A stretch of 8,255 nt of DNA from Planctomycetaceae bacterium. GTDB taxonomy: Bacteria; Planctomycetota; Planctomycetia; Planctomycetales; Planctomycetaceae. The stretch is taken from assembly GCA_020426085.1 (NCBI GenBank), contig JAGQQP010000169.1, forward strand, positions 1 to 8,255, given 5' to 3'. Under the pieces are notes generated by a model. The model ran no database searches, was not told the origin of the DNA, and worked only from the letters and a program-made list of their open reading frames with translations. Below, piece after piece: positions 1 to 5,327 of this stretch. Every line of letters starts with the position of its first letter. The stretch's first letter is position 1. The position numbers and the translations under genes are program-made.

Positions 1-32
1 TAATGAGTCTACAGTATGTTGCGGGCCAGTAA
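1..32 (+). CDS. Possible C-terminal end of an upstream gene (partial)
   Basis: One reading frame is open from the left edge and closes with TAA at 30-32; its last residues would be MSLQYVAGQ. A purine-rich stretch (GGGGGGA, 34-40) follows at once and the next likely start codon is at 47, which is the usual spacing of a gene end followed by a downstream gene. With about nine codons visible no product can be named. Another frame ends in TAA TGA at 1-6, so the assignment of the upstream frame is tentative. Confidence 0.3.
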   Translation, partial: MSLQYVAGQ

Positions 33-46
33 CGGGGGGACGTTCG

Positions 47-187
47 ATGGAACTCTGGATCGATGGCTGGATGGATTATCTGCTCAATGCCTGGCAGAAC
101 GCAACCGCGACTGATTATCTGCTCTTGATGGTCTGTGTGATTGTGATTGGTGGGATCTTCAATATCCACCGCAGCAGCACACGATAA
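47..187 (+). CDS. Small single-pass membrane protein, unknown function
   Basis: A 46-codon frame starts with ATG at 47 and ends with TAA at 185-187. A G-rich ribosome-binding-like stretch (GGGGGGA, 34-40) lies 6 nt before the ATG. The N-terminal half is rich in Trp and acidic residues (MELWIDGWMDYLLNAW). Residues about 24-39 (YLLLMVCVIVIGGIF) form one hydrophobic helix, and the tail HRSSTR is basic, so the C-terminus is probably cytoplasmic under the positive-inside rule. I do not recognise a family. The same frame stays open upstream to the window edge, so this could instead be the C-terminal anchor of a longer protein; the ribosome-binding stretch argues for the short form. Its stop codon directly abuts the stop codon of the opposing S4-domain gene. 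Confidence 0.5.
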   Translation: MELWIDGWMDYLLNAWQNATATDYLLLMVCVIVIGGIFNIHRSSTR

Positions 188-403
188 TCAGTTCTCGTCA
201 ATCAGTTCGACGCACCATTCTTCACCGGCGTATCCGACAATATCTCCCGGTGCGAGTTGTTTACGTCGTCGTGTTTCTACAACGCCGTTCACAGTAACTT
301 CGCCCCCCTGGATGACGACTTTTGCATGCCCACCGGTTCCGACTGCCGCTTGAAATTTAAGAAACTGATCCAATCGAATTGGTGGCCGATCTTCTGATAC
401 CAT
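188..403 (-). CDS. S4-domain RNA-binding protein (YbcJ/YaaA-like)
   Basis: A 71-residue protein consisting almost entirely of one S4 RNA-binding fold, the normal length for the stand-alone S4 family related to E. coli YbcJ. Visible hallmarks are the N-terminal helix RLDQFLKFQ (10-18), the turn VGTGGHAK (21-28), the segment GGEVTVNG (33-40), the basic ETRRRKQL (43-50) and the closing strand PGDIV (52-56). Proteins of this type bind structured RNA, probably rRNA, in the cytoplasm; the exact target is not settled. The ATG at 403-401 lies only 4 nt after the sulfatase stop (410-408) and has no clear Shine-Dalgarno, so translation probably depends on ribosomes finishing the sulfatase. Its own stop abuts that of the opposing small membrane-protein gene. 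Confidence 0.88.
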   Translation of the reverse strand: MVSEDRPPIRLDQFLKFQAAVGTGGHAKVVIQGGEVTVNGVVETRRRKQLAPGDIVGYAGEEWCVELIDEN

Positions 404-407
404 ATAG

Positions 408-1838
408 TTACTGTTTCGTTTGAGAGGGTTGCTGTTTCGTTTTTTTCTTCTTAGGCTGCCAGTTTTTTTTCAGCTTCTCAAGCTCCTCTGCCGTGGGTGC
501 TTTGAAAGTAGCATCCTGTGGAGTCTCTGATACAAGTGAACTGGTATCGCCTGTTTTCTTCTGCCAGTCTTTCATCGCCGACCATAAACGATCTGTGTGA
601 GACTGACAGGCAGACTGTCCAAATAAATTACTGGTTTCCTGGGGGTCATTCTGTAAATCAAACAACTGTGATTTATTGATCTGCGGATAGGTAATCAGTT
701 TCCAGCGATCATCACGGACAGAGCGTTGCACATCTTTGTAAGCGGTAAACAGAGTCTCCCTGATTTGCGATTTCTCACCTGCCATCACCGGCCACATGCT
801 TTCGGAATCCAGTCCCTGTGGAATGTCTGTCCCCACCATTTCACAAACCGTAGGAAAAATATCGTAAAGATAGACCAGTGCATCACTCTGACCATGCGGA
901 ATCCCCGGTCCCGAAAAAATCAGTGGTGACTTCATGCTATGCTCATACAGACTCTGTTTCCCCATCAGTCCATGGCTGCCAATCGCCAGACCATGATCGG
1001 AAGAAAAGATGATGATCGTATTCTCGTACTCTCCACTCTCTTTCAAAGCTTTTAAAAGTCGCCCGATATGACCATCCAGTCCGGTAATATCTGCATAGTA
1101 ATCATGGAGATGTTTTTTTATTTCCGCTTCAGTGCGGGGGAAGCCTGCCAGCAGTTCATCGCGCACCACCTGCTCTCCATTATTAAAAGGATGCAGAGGC
1201 AGATAATTAGCGGGCAACGGAATCTCTTCACGTTGATAAAGATCCATATATTCCTGGTCGGCAACCCGGGGATCGTGAGGACAGGCAAACGCCAGGTACA
1301 TGAAAAAAGGCTGTTCATTCTTCTTCTGCAGAAACTCAATCGCATTATCAACGATCTCTTTACCAGGCTGCCCCAGCATCCGGGCCTGATTATCATTCAG
1401 ATATTTCGACTGATCAAAGCGTTTATGAATTTCCGCCGCCGTATTTCCTTTTTTTCCATGATGGTAAGTGTAGTATCCGGCTGCTTTCATGGAATCCGGG
1501 AAATTCGGTTTATCAGCAGAAGCATAGCGTCCTGTCCAGCGAAAGTAAGTTCGCCCACTGAGCAGCATATTTCGACTGCAGACACAAACGGCACCGGAAT
1601 TACTCCCCAGGCAATATGCATTGTTGAAGACAAAGCCACTATGAACCAGCTGATCCAGGTTGGGAGTCTTGATCAGGGGATTACCCAAAGCATGAATCGT
1701 GTCCGCACGTTGATCATCCGTGAATAAAAACAGGACATTCGGTTTTTGTTTTTCAGCAGCAGCCAGGGTACTGCCGGTGAAAACGGTAAAACAGAGTACG
1801 AAAAATAAAGCAAAAGAATCTCTGAGCTGAAAACTCAT
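408..1838 (-). CDS. Exported S1-type sulfatase with unusual C-X-C-S-R motif
   Basis: Predicted 476-residue arylsulfatase-family hydrolase that would remove sulfate esters from an extracellular or periplasmic substrate, probably a sulfated polysaccharide. Residues about 9-29 form a signal peptide (hydrophobic [12 protein letters not shown], then STLAAA). Metal and active-site landmarks are TDDQR (Asp41, Asp42), the catalytic motif [12 protein letters not shown] with Cys85 as the residue expected to become formylglycine, HGKKGN (Lys129), PHDPR (His188), SSDHG (Asp281, His282) and GKQSLYEHS (Lys294, His300). Position +2 after the catalytic Cys is Cys87 instead of the usual Pro or Ala. The C-terminus is a Lys/Gln-rich tail. 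I chose ATG at 1838-1836 because GGAGG lies 7 nt upstream; a TTG 12 nt further upstream actually overlaps that binding site. Similar to choline- and iduronate-sulfatase-like planctomycete enzymes, but the substrate cannot be read from sequence. Confidence 0.93.
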   Translation of the reverse strand: MSFQLRDSFALFFVLCFTVFTGSTLAAAEKQKPNVLFLFTDDQRADTIHALGNPLIKTPNLDQLVHSGFVFNNAYCLGSNSGAVCVCSRNMLLSGRTYFRWTGRYASADKPNFPDSMKAAGYYTYHHGKKGNTAAEIHKRFDQSKYLNDNQARMLGQPGKEIVDNAIEFLQKKNEQPFFMYLAFACPHDPRVADQEYMDLYQREEIPLPANYLPLHPFNNGEQVVRDELLAGFPRTEAEIKKHLHDYYADITGLDGHIGRLLKALKESGEYENTIIIFSSDHGLAIGSHGLMGKQSLYEHSMKSPLIFSGPGIPHGQSDALVYLYDIFPTVCEMVGTDIPQGLDSESMWPVMAGEKSQIRETLFTAYKDVQRSVRDDRWKLITYPQINKSQLFDLQNDPQETSNLFGQSACQSHTDRLWSAMKDWQKKTGDTSSLVSETPQDATFKAPTAEELEKLKKNWQPKKKKTKQQPSQTKQ

Positions 1839-1934
1839 GAATGCCTCCAAGATTGAGCGTCAATTTGGTATCCTGAAAGTTGATTGATCATCGATCGAAT
1901 TTAACCTGTTCAATATATAGCAAGGAACGACCAA
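1839..1934. promoter_or_regulatory. Divergent control region, sulfatase / DapA-like gene
   Basis: This 96-bp AT-rich spacer must contain the start signals of both divergent genes. On the minus side it holds GGAGG before the sulfatase ATG; on the plus side AAGGA at 1922-1926, 8 nt before the ATG at 1935. A perfect palindrome TCGATCGA sits at 1891-1898 next to TGATCA (1885-1890), a possible protein-binding site. TATATA at 1914-1919 is too near the ATG to be a convincing -10 box for the plus-strand gene, and I could not find a well-spaced -35/-10 pair on either strand. Confidence 0.4.
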
Positions 1935-2903
1935 ATGCCAGAAGCAGCCCCTCCCGCAGTTTATGATCCCGTCAGCATGATCAAGCCGAAACGAAAAATT
2001 ACCGGGATTTCTGCCGTTCTGCTCCCGTATCTGGAATCGGGTGAAATCGACCGCGATTCACTCTCCTCTCATATTTCACGGACTGCCGAAGTCGGGATCA
2101 CACCTGCTGTGAATATGGATACAGGTTACGTCAATCTGATCGATGAACCGACCTTTATTGAGGTCTTGAAGGTCACGCAACAAACCCTGAGTGGCGGCCC
2201 GTTTGTCGCGGGAGCCTTTGTCTCCGATCAACCCGGAGCCGCTTTTGACGCCGCCGGTTACCAGAGAAAAATTGACCTGATTCAGTCTCATGGGGGAACT
2301 CCTGTGATCTTCCAGTCGTTTGGCCTGGTAGAACAGTCACCCGATCAGATTATCGCCTCTTACCAGACCATCGCCGAAAATACCGACCGTTTTATCGGCT
2401 TCGAATTAACCCGTGATCTGGCGGCGTTCGGTTCCGTTTACGACCTGGATACCTACGAAGCACTCATGGAAATTCCCCAGTGCATCGGTGCCAAGCATTC
2501 CTCTTTTCATCGGGAACCGGAATGGGAACGCCTGCAGCTGCGTGACGCGAAACGCCCCGATTTCAAAGTTTTCACGGGCAACGACTTTGGCATCGATATG
2601 ATCCAGTACGGCAGCGATTACCTGCTGGGCTTGAGCACCTTTGCCCCTGATCTGTTTGCCAGACGCGATGCCCTCTGGGCTGCCGGCGATCCCGCCTTTT
2701 ATGAACTGAACGATCAACTGCAATACCTGGGCTACTTCACTTTCCGCAGCCCTTCCCCCGCTTATAAGCACTCAGCGGCGCAGTTTCTCTATTTGCGGGG
2801 CTGGATTAAAACAAACCAGACTCACCCCAACAGTCCGACCAGACCCGAAAGCGATATCGAAGTATTGCGAGAATTGGGACAGCGACTCAATGTCATTGAT
2901 TAA
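1935..2903 (+). CDS. DapA/NAL-superfamily (dihydrodipicolinate synthase-like) protein
   Basis: A 322-residue cytoplasmic protein of the class I aldolase family that includes dihydrodipicolinate synthase and N-acetylneuraminate lyase; these enzymes make a Schiff base between a lysine and pyruvate or another 2-keto acid. The barrel begins near residue 22 (ITGISAVLLPYLESGEID), as in the family. Lys187 in CIGAKHSSF is the expected Schiff-base lysine and TGNDFG (214-219) follows at the usual distance. Two other sites differ: the family GTTGE loop reads MDTGY (61-65), and the strand that normally carries the catalytic Tyr (YNxP) reads IFQSFG (125-130). It is therefore unlikely to be the housekeeping DapA; it may act on a different keto acid or have lost this chemistry. 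Length is slightly above the usual 290-300 residues, with an extra N-terminal segment of about 20 residues. AAGGA 8 nt upstream supports the start. Divergent from the sulfatase and followed by a strong terminator. Confidence 0.85.
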   Translation: MPEAAPPAVYDPVSMIKPKRKITGISAVLLPYLESGEIDRDSLSSHISRTAEVGITPAVNMDTGYVNLIDEPTFIEVLKVTQQTLSGGPFVAGAFVSDQPGAAFDAAGYQRKIDLIQSHGGTPVIFQSFGLVEQSPDQIIASYQTIAENTDRFIGFELTRDLAAFGSVYDLDTYEALMEIPQCIGAKHSSFHREPEWERLQLRDAKRPDFKVFTGNDFGIDMIQYGSDYLLGLSTFAPDLFARRDALWAAGDPAFYELNDQLQYLGYFTFRSPSPAYKHSAAQFLYLRGWIKTNQTHPNSPTRPESDIEVLRELGQRLNVID

Positions 2904-2907
2904 TCAA

Positions 2908-2952
2908 AAACTCCCCATTACCGAACCAGTAATGGGGAGTTTATTTTATTTT
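2908..2952. terminator. Bidirectional rho-independent terminator
   Basis: The arms at 2908-2921 and 2929-2942 pair perfectly over 14 bp (core CTCCCCATTAC with GTAATGGGGAG) around a 7-nt loop, 2922-2928. On the plus strand the stem runs into TTATTTTATTTT. On the minus strand it runs into a short T stretch, complement of the A-run at 2906-2910. It lies between the converging DapA-like and ferredoxin genes and can serve both. Confidence 0.93.
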
Positions 2953-2968
2953 CAATGATCAATCCGGA

Positions 2969-3247
2969 TCACGAATCAGCCAGAGGCTCTTTCTTTTCGG
3001 TGATCACAGGGAGTTCCTGTGATTTTTCAGCATTGATCTGAGTATATTCCTGCCATTTTTCTGGAACATTGTCCTCATGAAAAATCGCCTCAACCGGGCA
3101 TTCAGGCACGCAGGCTTCACAATCGATGCACTCATCGGGATTGATGTATACCATTGATTCCCCTTCGTAGAAACACTCTACGGGGCAAACCACGACACAA
3201 TCTGTATATTTGCAATTGAAGCAAGCCTCTGTAACCACGTGTGCCAT
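2969..3247 (-). CDS. fdxA: 7Fe ferredoxin ([3Fe-4S][4Fe-4S])
   Basis: A 92-residue soluble electron carrier. The first cluster region is C9-x2-C12-x4-C17-x3-C21-P and the second C40-x2-C43-x2-C46-x3-C50-P. By comparison with Azotobacter ferredoxin I, whose spacing is the same shifted by one residue, C9, C17 and C50 should bind the [3Fe-4S] cluster and C21, C40, C43 and C46 the [4Fe-4S] cluster, leaving C12 and C25 free. The segments [18 protein letters not shown] and INPDECIDC are typical of this family. The C-terminal 30 residues are charged and lack cysteine. The start is ATG at 3247-3245, with AAGGA about 7 nt upstream; a TTG 39 nt further upstream has no support. Expressed alone from a promoter near 3441-3469, with a long hairpin-rich leader. 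Its redox partner is not in this window. Confidence 0.93.
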   Translation of the reverse strand: MAHVVTEACFNCKYTDCVVVCPVECFYEGESMVYINPDECIDCEACVPECPVEAIFHEDNVPEKWQEYTQINAEKSQELPVITEKKEPLADS

Positions 3248-3282
3248 GAGTTTTCCTTTCTGGACATTGCTCTGAAAAATAG

Positions 3283-3293
3283 GCAAAAACTGC
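3283..3293. repeat. 11-nt direct repeat, copy A (GCAAAAACTGC)
   Basis: Identical to 3347-3357, 64 bp away. Each copy sits next to an inverted repeat, so on the ferredoxin-sense strand both read as hairpin plus GCAGTTTTTGC, like a stem followed by a T-run. Confidence 0.7.
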
Positions 3294-3295
3294 TC

Positions 3296-3322
3296 GAAGC
3301 CTTTTCAGAAATTATAGGCTTC
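3296..3322 (-). promoter_or_regulatory. Hairpin in ferredoxin leader, promoter-distal
   Basis: GAAGCC (3296-3301) and GGCTTC (3317-3322) form a 6-bp stem with a 15-nt loop. Read in the ferredoxin direction it is followed within a few bases by GCAGTTTTTGC. The form resembles a weak intrinsic terminator or attenuator about 50 nt before the ferredoxin start. The function is inferred; the pairing is directly visible. Confidence 0.45.
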
Positions 3323-3346
3323 TGCTATCAAAAAACTACCAGCCCT

Positions 3347-3357
3347 GCAAAAACTGC
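3347..3357. repeat. 11-nt direct repeat, copy B (GCAAAAACTGC)
   Basis: Perfect second copy of the element at 3283-3293. It overlaps the promoter-distal arm of the hairpin at 3354-3377. A related CTGCAAAAA also occurs at 3472-3480. Confidence 0.7.
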
Positions 3358-3377
3358 CTTTTTAAAAGGACCGGCAG
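3354..3377 (-). promoter_or_regulatory. Terminator-like hairpin in ferredoxin leader, promoter-proximal
   Basis: CTGCC (3354-3358) and GGCAG (3373-3377) form a 5-bp GC-rich stem. On the ferredoxin-sense strand the stem is followed directly by five T (complement of 3349-3353). An alternative pairing of CCTTT with AAAGG inside the loop competes with it. This could be an attenuator, but the stem is short. Confidence 0.4.
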
Positions 3378-3440
3378 AAGTGGTATTTAGTGTTATATAG
3401 TCGATTTGGGAATATTGTTTCAACCTCGAACTCTCGATTC

Positions 3441-3469
3441 ATATTAGATCTCGCAAAATCACGTGTCAA
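3441..3469 (-). promoter_or_regulatory. Sigma70-like promoter for ferredoxin
   Basis: On the minus strand TTGACA (3469-3464, perfect -35) is followed after 17 nt by TAATAT (3446-3441, four of six -10 bases). Transcription should begin near 3434, giving a leader of roughly 187 nt before the ferredoxin ATG. It is oriented back-to-back with the aminotransferase promoter at 3611-3639. Confidence 0.6.
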
Positions 3470-3510
3470 GACTGCAAAAATCTCTCTAAATCTTGAGTAT
3501 GCTACTACTA

Positions 3511-3547
3511 TCGGCAATCGCCGGAGCAATCATTGGCTGATTGCCGA
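3511..3547. promoter_or_regulatory. Large dyad between two divergent promoters
   Basis: TCGGCAATC (3511-3519) pairs with GATTGCCGA (3539-3547) over 9 bp, and GCC/GGC extends the stem by 3 bp past a one-base bulge, leaving a 12-nt loop. There is no T-run on either side, so it is not a standard terminator. It lies between the -35 boxes of the ferredoxin and aminotransferase promoters, where an operator shared by both genes could sit. Confidence 0.5.
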
Positions 3548-3610
3548 ATTCGCTGTCTGAGGCCGTTTTGAGCCCCGAATCACACGATCCAGTTTTCAGT
3601 TCGACACATA

Positions 3611-3639
3611 TTGACACAAACGGGTTCTCAACCTAATCT
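3611..3639 (+). promoter_or_regulatory. Sigma70-like promoter for the aminotransferase
   Basis: TTGACA (3611-3616, perfect -35), a 17-nt spacer, then TAATCT (3634-3639, three of six -10 bases). The predicted start near 3646 leaves a leader of about 168 nt. The -35 box lies in the second of two similar 10-bp units (TCGACACATA, TTGACACAAA) at 3601-3620. Confidence 0.5.
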
Positions 3640-3661
3640 ACCGACGAAATATCGATCTACG

Positions 3662-3710
3662 ATTGAGAATTCCAGGATGGAACCCCCCTCAAGAGAATCG
3701 ATCTCTCAAT
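3662..3710 (+). promoter_or_regulatory. Nested inverted repeats in aminotransferase leader
   Basis: ATTGAGA (3662-3668) is matched by TCTCAAT (3704-3710). Inside lies a tight hairpin TTCCA-gga-TGGAA (3670-3682), and AGAGA/TCTCT overlaps the right arm. The leader could therefore fold in more than one way. No T-run follows. Confidence 0.4.
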
Positions 3711-3723
3711 GTCTAACCTGATA

Positions 3724-3739
3724 ATTTGGTGTACCAAAT
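3724..3739 (+). promoter_or_regulatory. Perfect 7-bp palindrome, operator- or leader-type element
   Basis: ATTTGGT-GT-ACCAAAT is a perfect inverted repeat with a 2-nt centre, about 75 bp before the aminotransferase ATG and downstream of the predicted transcription start. The short centre suits a dimeric DNA-binding protein better than an RNA hairpin. The binding protein is unknown. Confidence 0.5.
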
Positions 3740-3741
3740 CT

Positions 3742-3772
3742 CTCAAAACTACCAGTTTGACCGGTTTTTGAG
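3742..3772 (+). promoter_or_regulatory. Hairpin in aminotransferase leader
   Basis: CTCAAAA (3742-3748) pairs with TTTTGAG (3766-3772), and ACC (3751-3753) with GGT (3763-3765), giving 10 bp interrupted by a 2-nt bulge around a 9-nt loop. It begins 2 nt after the palindrome at 3724-3739. Confidence 0.45.
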
Positions 3773-3795
3773 CACGGAACTCCCCGGATTCCCAT

Positions 3796-3811
3796 AGCGA
3801 ATGGAGTCGCT
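3796..3811 (+). promoter_or_regulatory. Ribosome-binding site in a hairpin loop
   Basis: AGCGA (3796-3800) pairs with TCGCT (3807-3811), and the 6-nt loop ATGGAG contains the Shine-Dalgarno GGAG (3803-3806), 7 nt before the ATG at 3814. The arrangement either presents or limits access to the binding site. Confidence 0.5.
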
Positions 3812-3813
3812 GA

Positions 3814-5013
3814 ATGACAAACAACACCCCCACCCCAGTCCCTTTCATCAATCTTGTCGCACAATACCAGAGAATCAAATCGGAGGTTCAGGAAGCGGTC
3901 CTGAAAGTATTCGATGACCAGGCCTTTGTCCTGGGTGACGAAGTTGCCGAGTTTGAGTGTGATATTGCCGAATATTGCGACTCCCGAAATGCGATCGGGG
4001 TTGCCTCAGGTACAGATGCCTTACTGCTGGCTCTAATGGCATTGGAAATCGGTCCCGGTGATGAAGTCATTACCAGCCCCTTTACCTTCTTTGCAACGGG
4101 CAGCTGTATTGCTCGCGTCGGTGCCACCCCCGTGTTTGCAGATATCGATCCAGTCAGCTTCAATCTCTGTCCGGAATCCATTGAAAGCAAAATCACGGAT
4201 CGGACGAAAGCCATCATGCCCGTCCATATTTTCGGGCAATGTGCCGACATGGAGCCGATCTGGCGCAATGCGGTTCGCAATGGCATTCCCGTGATTGAAG
4301 ACGCAGCCCAGGCGATTGGAGCCGAATATCGTGGACGCCGTGCAGGCGTCCTGGGTACGGTTGGTTGCTTCAGTTTCTTCCCAACCAAGAATCTGGGTGG
4401 GGCCGGTGATGGCGGATTAGTAACAACAGACGATCCAGATCTGGCAACACGCATCCGACGATTACGGGTTCACGGCGATCTGGGCGGCTACCAGCATGCC
4501 GAAATCGGAATCAACAGCCGACTGGACGCGCTGCAGGCAGCTGTTCTGCGTGTCAAACTGCGTCACCTTGATCAGTGGACGACAGAGCGTCAGGAAAACG
4601 CCAGACGATACAATGCCCTGTTCCGACACTATCAACTGCTGGACTGTGTCGAACCTCCGACAGTTCTCCCCGATCGACGACACGTTTACAACCAGTACAG
4701 TGTCCGGGTGAAGGGGGGCCAACGGGACAAAGTGCTGCAGGATCTACGCGAAAAGCAGATCGGTTGTGCGATCTATTATCCGCGTCCACTCCACTTGCAG
4801 CAGTGTTTTGAATACCTGGGCTGCAAACCAGGCGATCTTCCTCAAACGGAACTGGTCACCAGCGAATGTCTGGCCCTGCCGATTTTCTCGGAATTGACGG
4901 AAGTTCAACAGGAAACCGTAGTTCGTGGAATCGCTCAAAGTCTGGGACGGCTCTCTTCGCCGCAATTCCCCACGCTGTATTCAGATACACCGCAAATCTC
5001 AAAAGCGGCCTGA
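3814..5013 (+). CDS. DegT/DnrJ/EryC1/StrS-family sugar aminotransferase
   Basis: A 399-residue cytoplasmic PLP-dependent enzyme that should transfer an amino group, usually from glutamate, to a keto-sugar nucleotide for polysaccharide, glycoprotein or lipid decoration. Landmarks are FINLVAQYQ near the start (11-19), SGTDALLLAL (65-74), SPFTFFATG (88-96), HIFGQCADM (138-146), IEDAAQAIGAEY with Asp163 and Gln166 for cofactor contact, SFFPTKNLGGAGDGG with the PLP lysine at 192, INSRLDALQAA (233-243) and YNQYSVRV (292-299). The GQCAD segment is reminiscent of WbpE-like enzymes acting on UDP-3-oxo-HexNAcA, but the substrate cannot be fixed from sequence. It has full family length. GGAG 7 nt upstream supports the ATG. 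It stands alone, with its own promoter, a structured leader and a strong terminator; no other sugar-nucleotide gene is visible nearby. Confidence 0.93.
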   Translation: MTNNTPTPVPFINLVAQYQRIKSEVQEAVLKVFDDQAFVLGDEVAEFECDIAEYCDSRNAIGVASGTDALLLALMALEIGPGDEVITSPFTFFATGSCIARVGATPVFADIDPVSFNLCPESIESKITDRTKAIMPVHIFGQCADMEPIWRNAVRNGIPVIEDAAQAIGAEYRGRRAGVLGTVGCFSFFPTKNLGGAGDGGLVTTDDPDLATRIRRLRVHGDLGGYQHAEIGINSRLDALQAAVLRVKLRHLDQWTTERQENARRYNALFRHYQLLDCVEPPTVLPDRRHVYNQYSVRVKGGQRDKVLQDLREKQIGCAIYYPRPLHLQQCFEYLGCKPGDLPQTELVTSECLALPIFSELTEVQQETVVRGIAQSLGRLSSPQFPTLYSDTPQISKAA

Positions 5014-5043
5014 ACCGAAAAAACGAACCAAACCTCATACTTT

Positions 5044-5082
5044 ATCCCACAGGTTTCATCTCGAAATCTGTGGGATTTTTTT
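5044..5082 (+). terminator. Rho-independent terminator after the aminotransferase
   Basis: ATCCCACAGGTTTC (5044-5057) and GAAATCTGTGGGAT (5063-5076) form a 14-bp stem with one G-T pair and a 5-nt loop. Seven T (5076-5082) follow directly. The stem starts 30 nt after the stop codon. Confidence 0.95.
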
Positions 5083-5244
5083 ATGGCTCATGACAGCCAG
5101 AGATCGCCGCCTTTCAAAACAGGCACCAGACTCAACCTATCTTACATAACCGGACAATCAGTCGTTGCACCACTCGAAAAATCATTAAAAAAGGGAGGGA
5201 ATTTCCACCTGAATGAGATTCGTCGTGTAGATTTAAGGAGATGA
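5083..5244 (+). CDS. Doubtful 53-codon small open frame
   Basis: An ATG directly after the terminator T-run opens a frame (MAHDSQRSPPFKTGTRLNL...) ending in TGA at 5242-5244 that overlaps the ATG of the next small frame by 4 nt (ATGA). There is no Shine-Dalgarno before it and the product is basic with no recognisable fold. It is in frame with the aminotransferase, downstream of that gene's stop. More likely chance than a gene; recorded because the chain of overlaps up to the next large gene is unusual. Confidence 0.12.
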   Translation: MAHDSQRSPPFKTGTRLNLSYITGQSVVAPLEKSLKKGGNFHLNEIRRVDLRR

Positions 5245-5327
5245 AATTAATTTCCTGCATTGATGTGCAAAGCATCCACGACATTATCCAAACTCCTGCC
5301 ATAATACTGATTCTGATCGGCAGTTAA
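5241..5327 (+). CDS. Possible 28-codon leader peptide
   Basis: ATG at 5241 opens a 28-residue hydrophobic frame (MKLISCIDVQ, ending PAIILILIGS) whose TAA at 5325-5327 runs into the Shine-Dalgarno of the 643-aa gene. That would suit a coupled leader peptide. Against it, AAGGAG touches the ATG with no spacer, and an extended -10 promoter at 5297-5305 lies inside the frame, so the main transcript may not contain it. Confidence 0.2.
   Translation: MKLISCIDVQSIHDIIQTPAIILILIGS
5297..5305 (+). promoter_or_regulatory. Extended -10 promoter for the 643-aa gene
   Basis: TGC-CATAAT matches the extended -10 form (TG, one base, then a hexamer with five of six consensus bases). No good -35 is present, which is acceptable for this type. 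Transcription would start near 5312, about 25 nt before the ATG, keeping the AAGGAG ribosome-binding site in the leader. Confidence 0.45.

Noticed and set aside
1068..1727. 219-codon plus-strand frame opposite the sulfatase
   Set aside because: Antisense shadow of a gene with clear catalytic motifs; no recognisable protein features and no ribosome-binding site.
1839..1850. TTG start extending the sulfatase by four codons
   Set aside because: The TTG overlaps the GGAGG that serves the ATG at 1838; the ATG start gives a normal signal peptide.
1914..1919. TATATA as the -10 box of the DapA-like gene
   Set aside because: Only 15 nt before the ATG, so the transcript would begin at or beyond the ribosome-binding site, and no -35 is correctly spaced.
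3248..3286. TTG start extending the ferredoxin by 13 codons
   Set aside because: No ribosome-binding site before it; the ATG at 3247 has AAGGA at good spacing and matches the family N-terminus.
3511..3547. Terminator reading of the dyad between ferredoxin and aminotransferase
   Set aside because: No T-run on either strand, and it lies between divergent promoters rather than after a gene.
3248..3813. tRNA, known riboswitch or CRISPR in the long spacer
   Set aside because: No cloverleaf, no recognised aptamer core and no regularly spaced repeats; only the short dyads and the 11-nt repeat described.
3888..4454. 188-codon minus-strand frame opposite the aminotransferase
   Set aside because: Low-complexity Ser/Pro/Ala-rich shadow of the real coding strand.
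5014..5244. Frame stays open for 76 codons after the aminotransferase TGA (possible read-through or lost C-terminus)
   Set aside because: The enzyme is already full length, and the open stretch spans a strong terminator; the lack of stops is probably chance.
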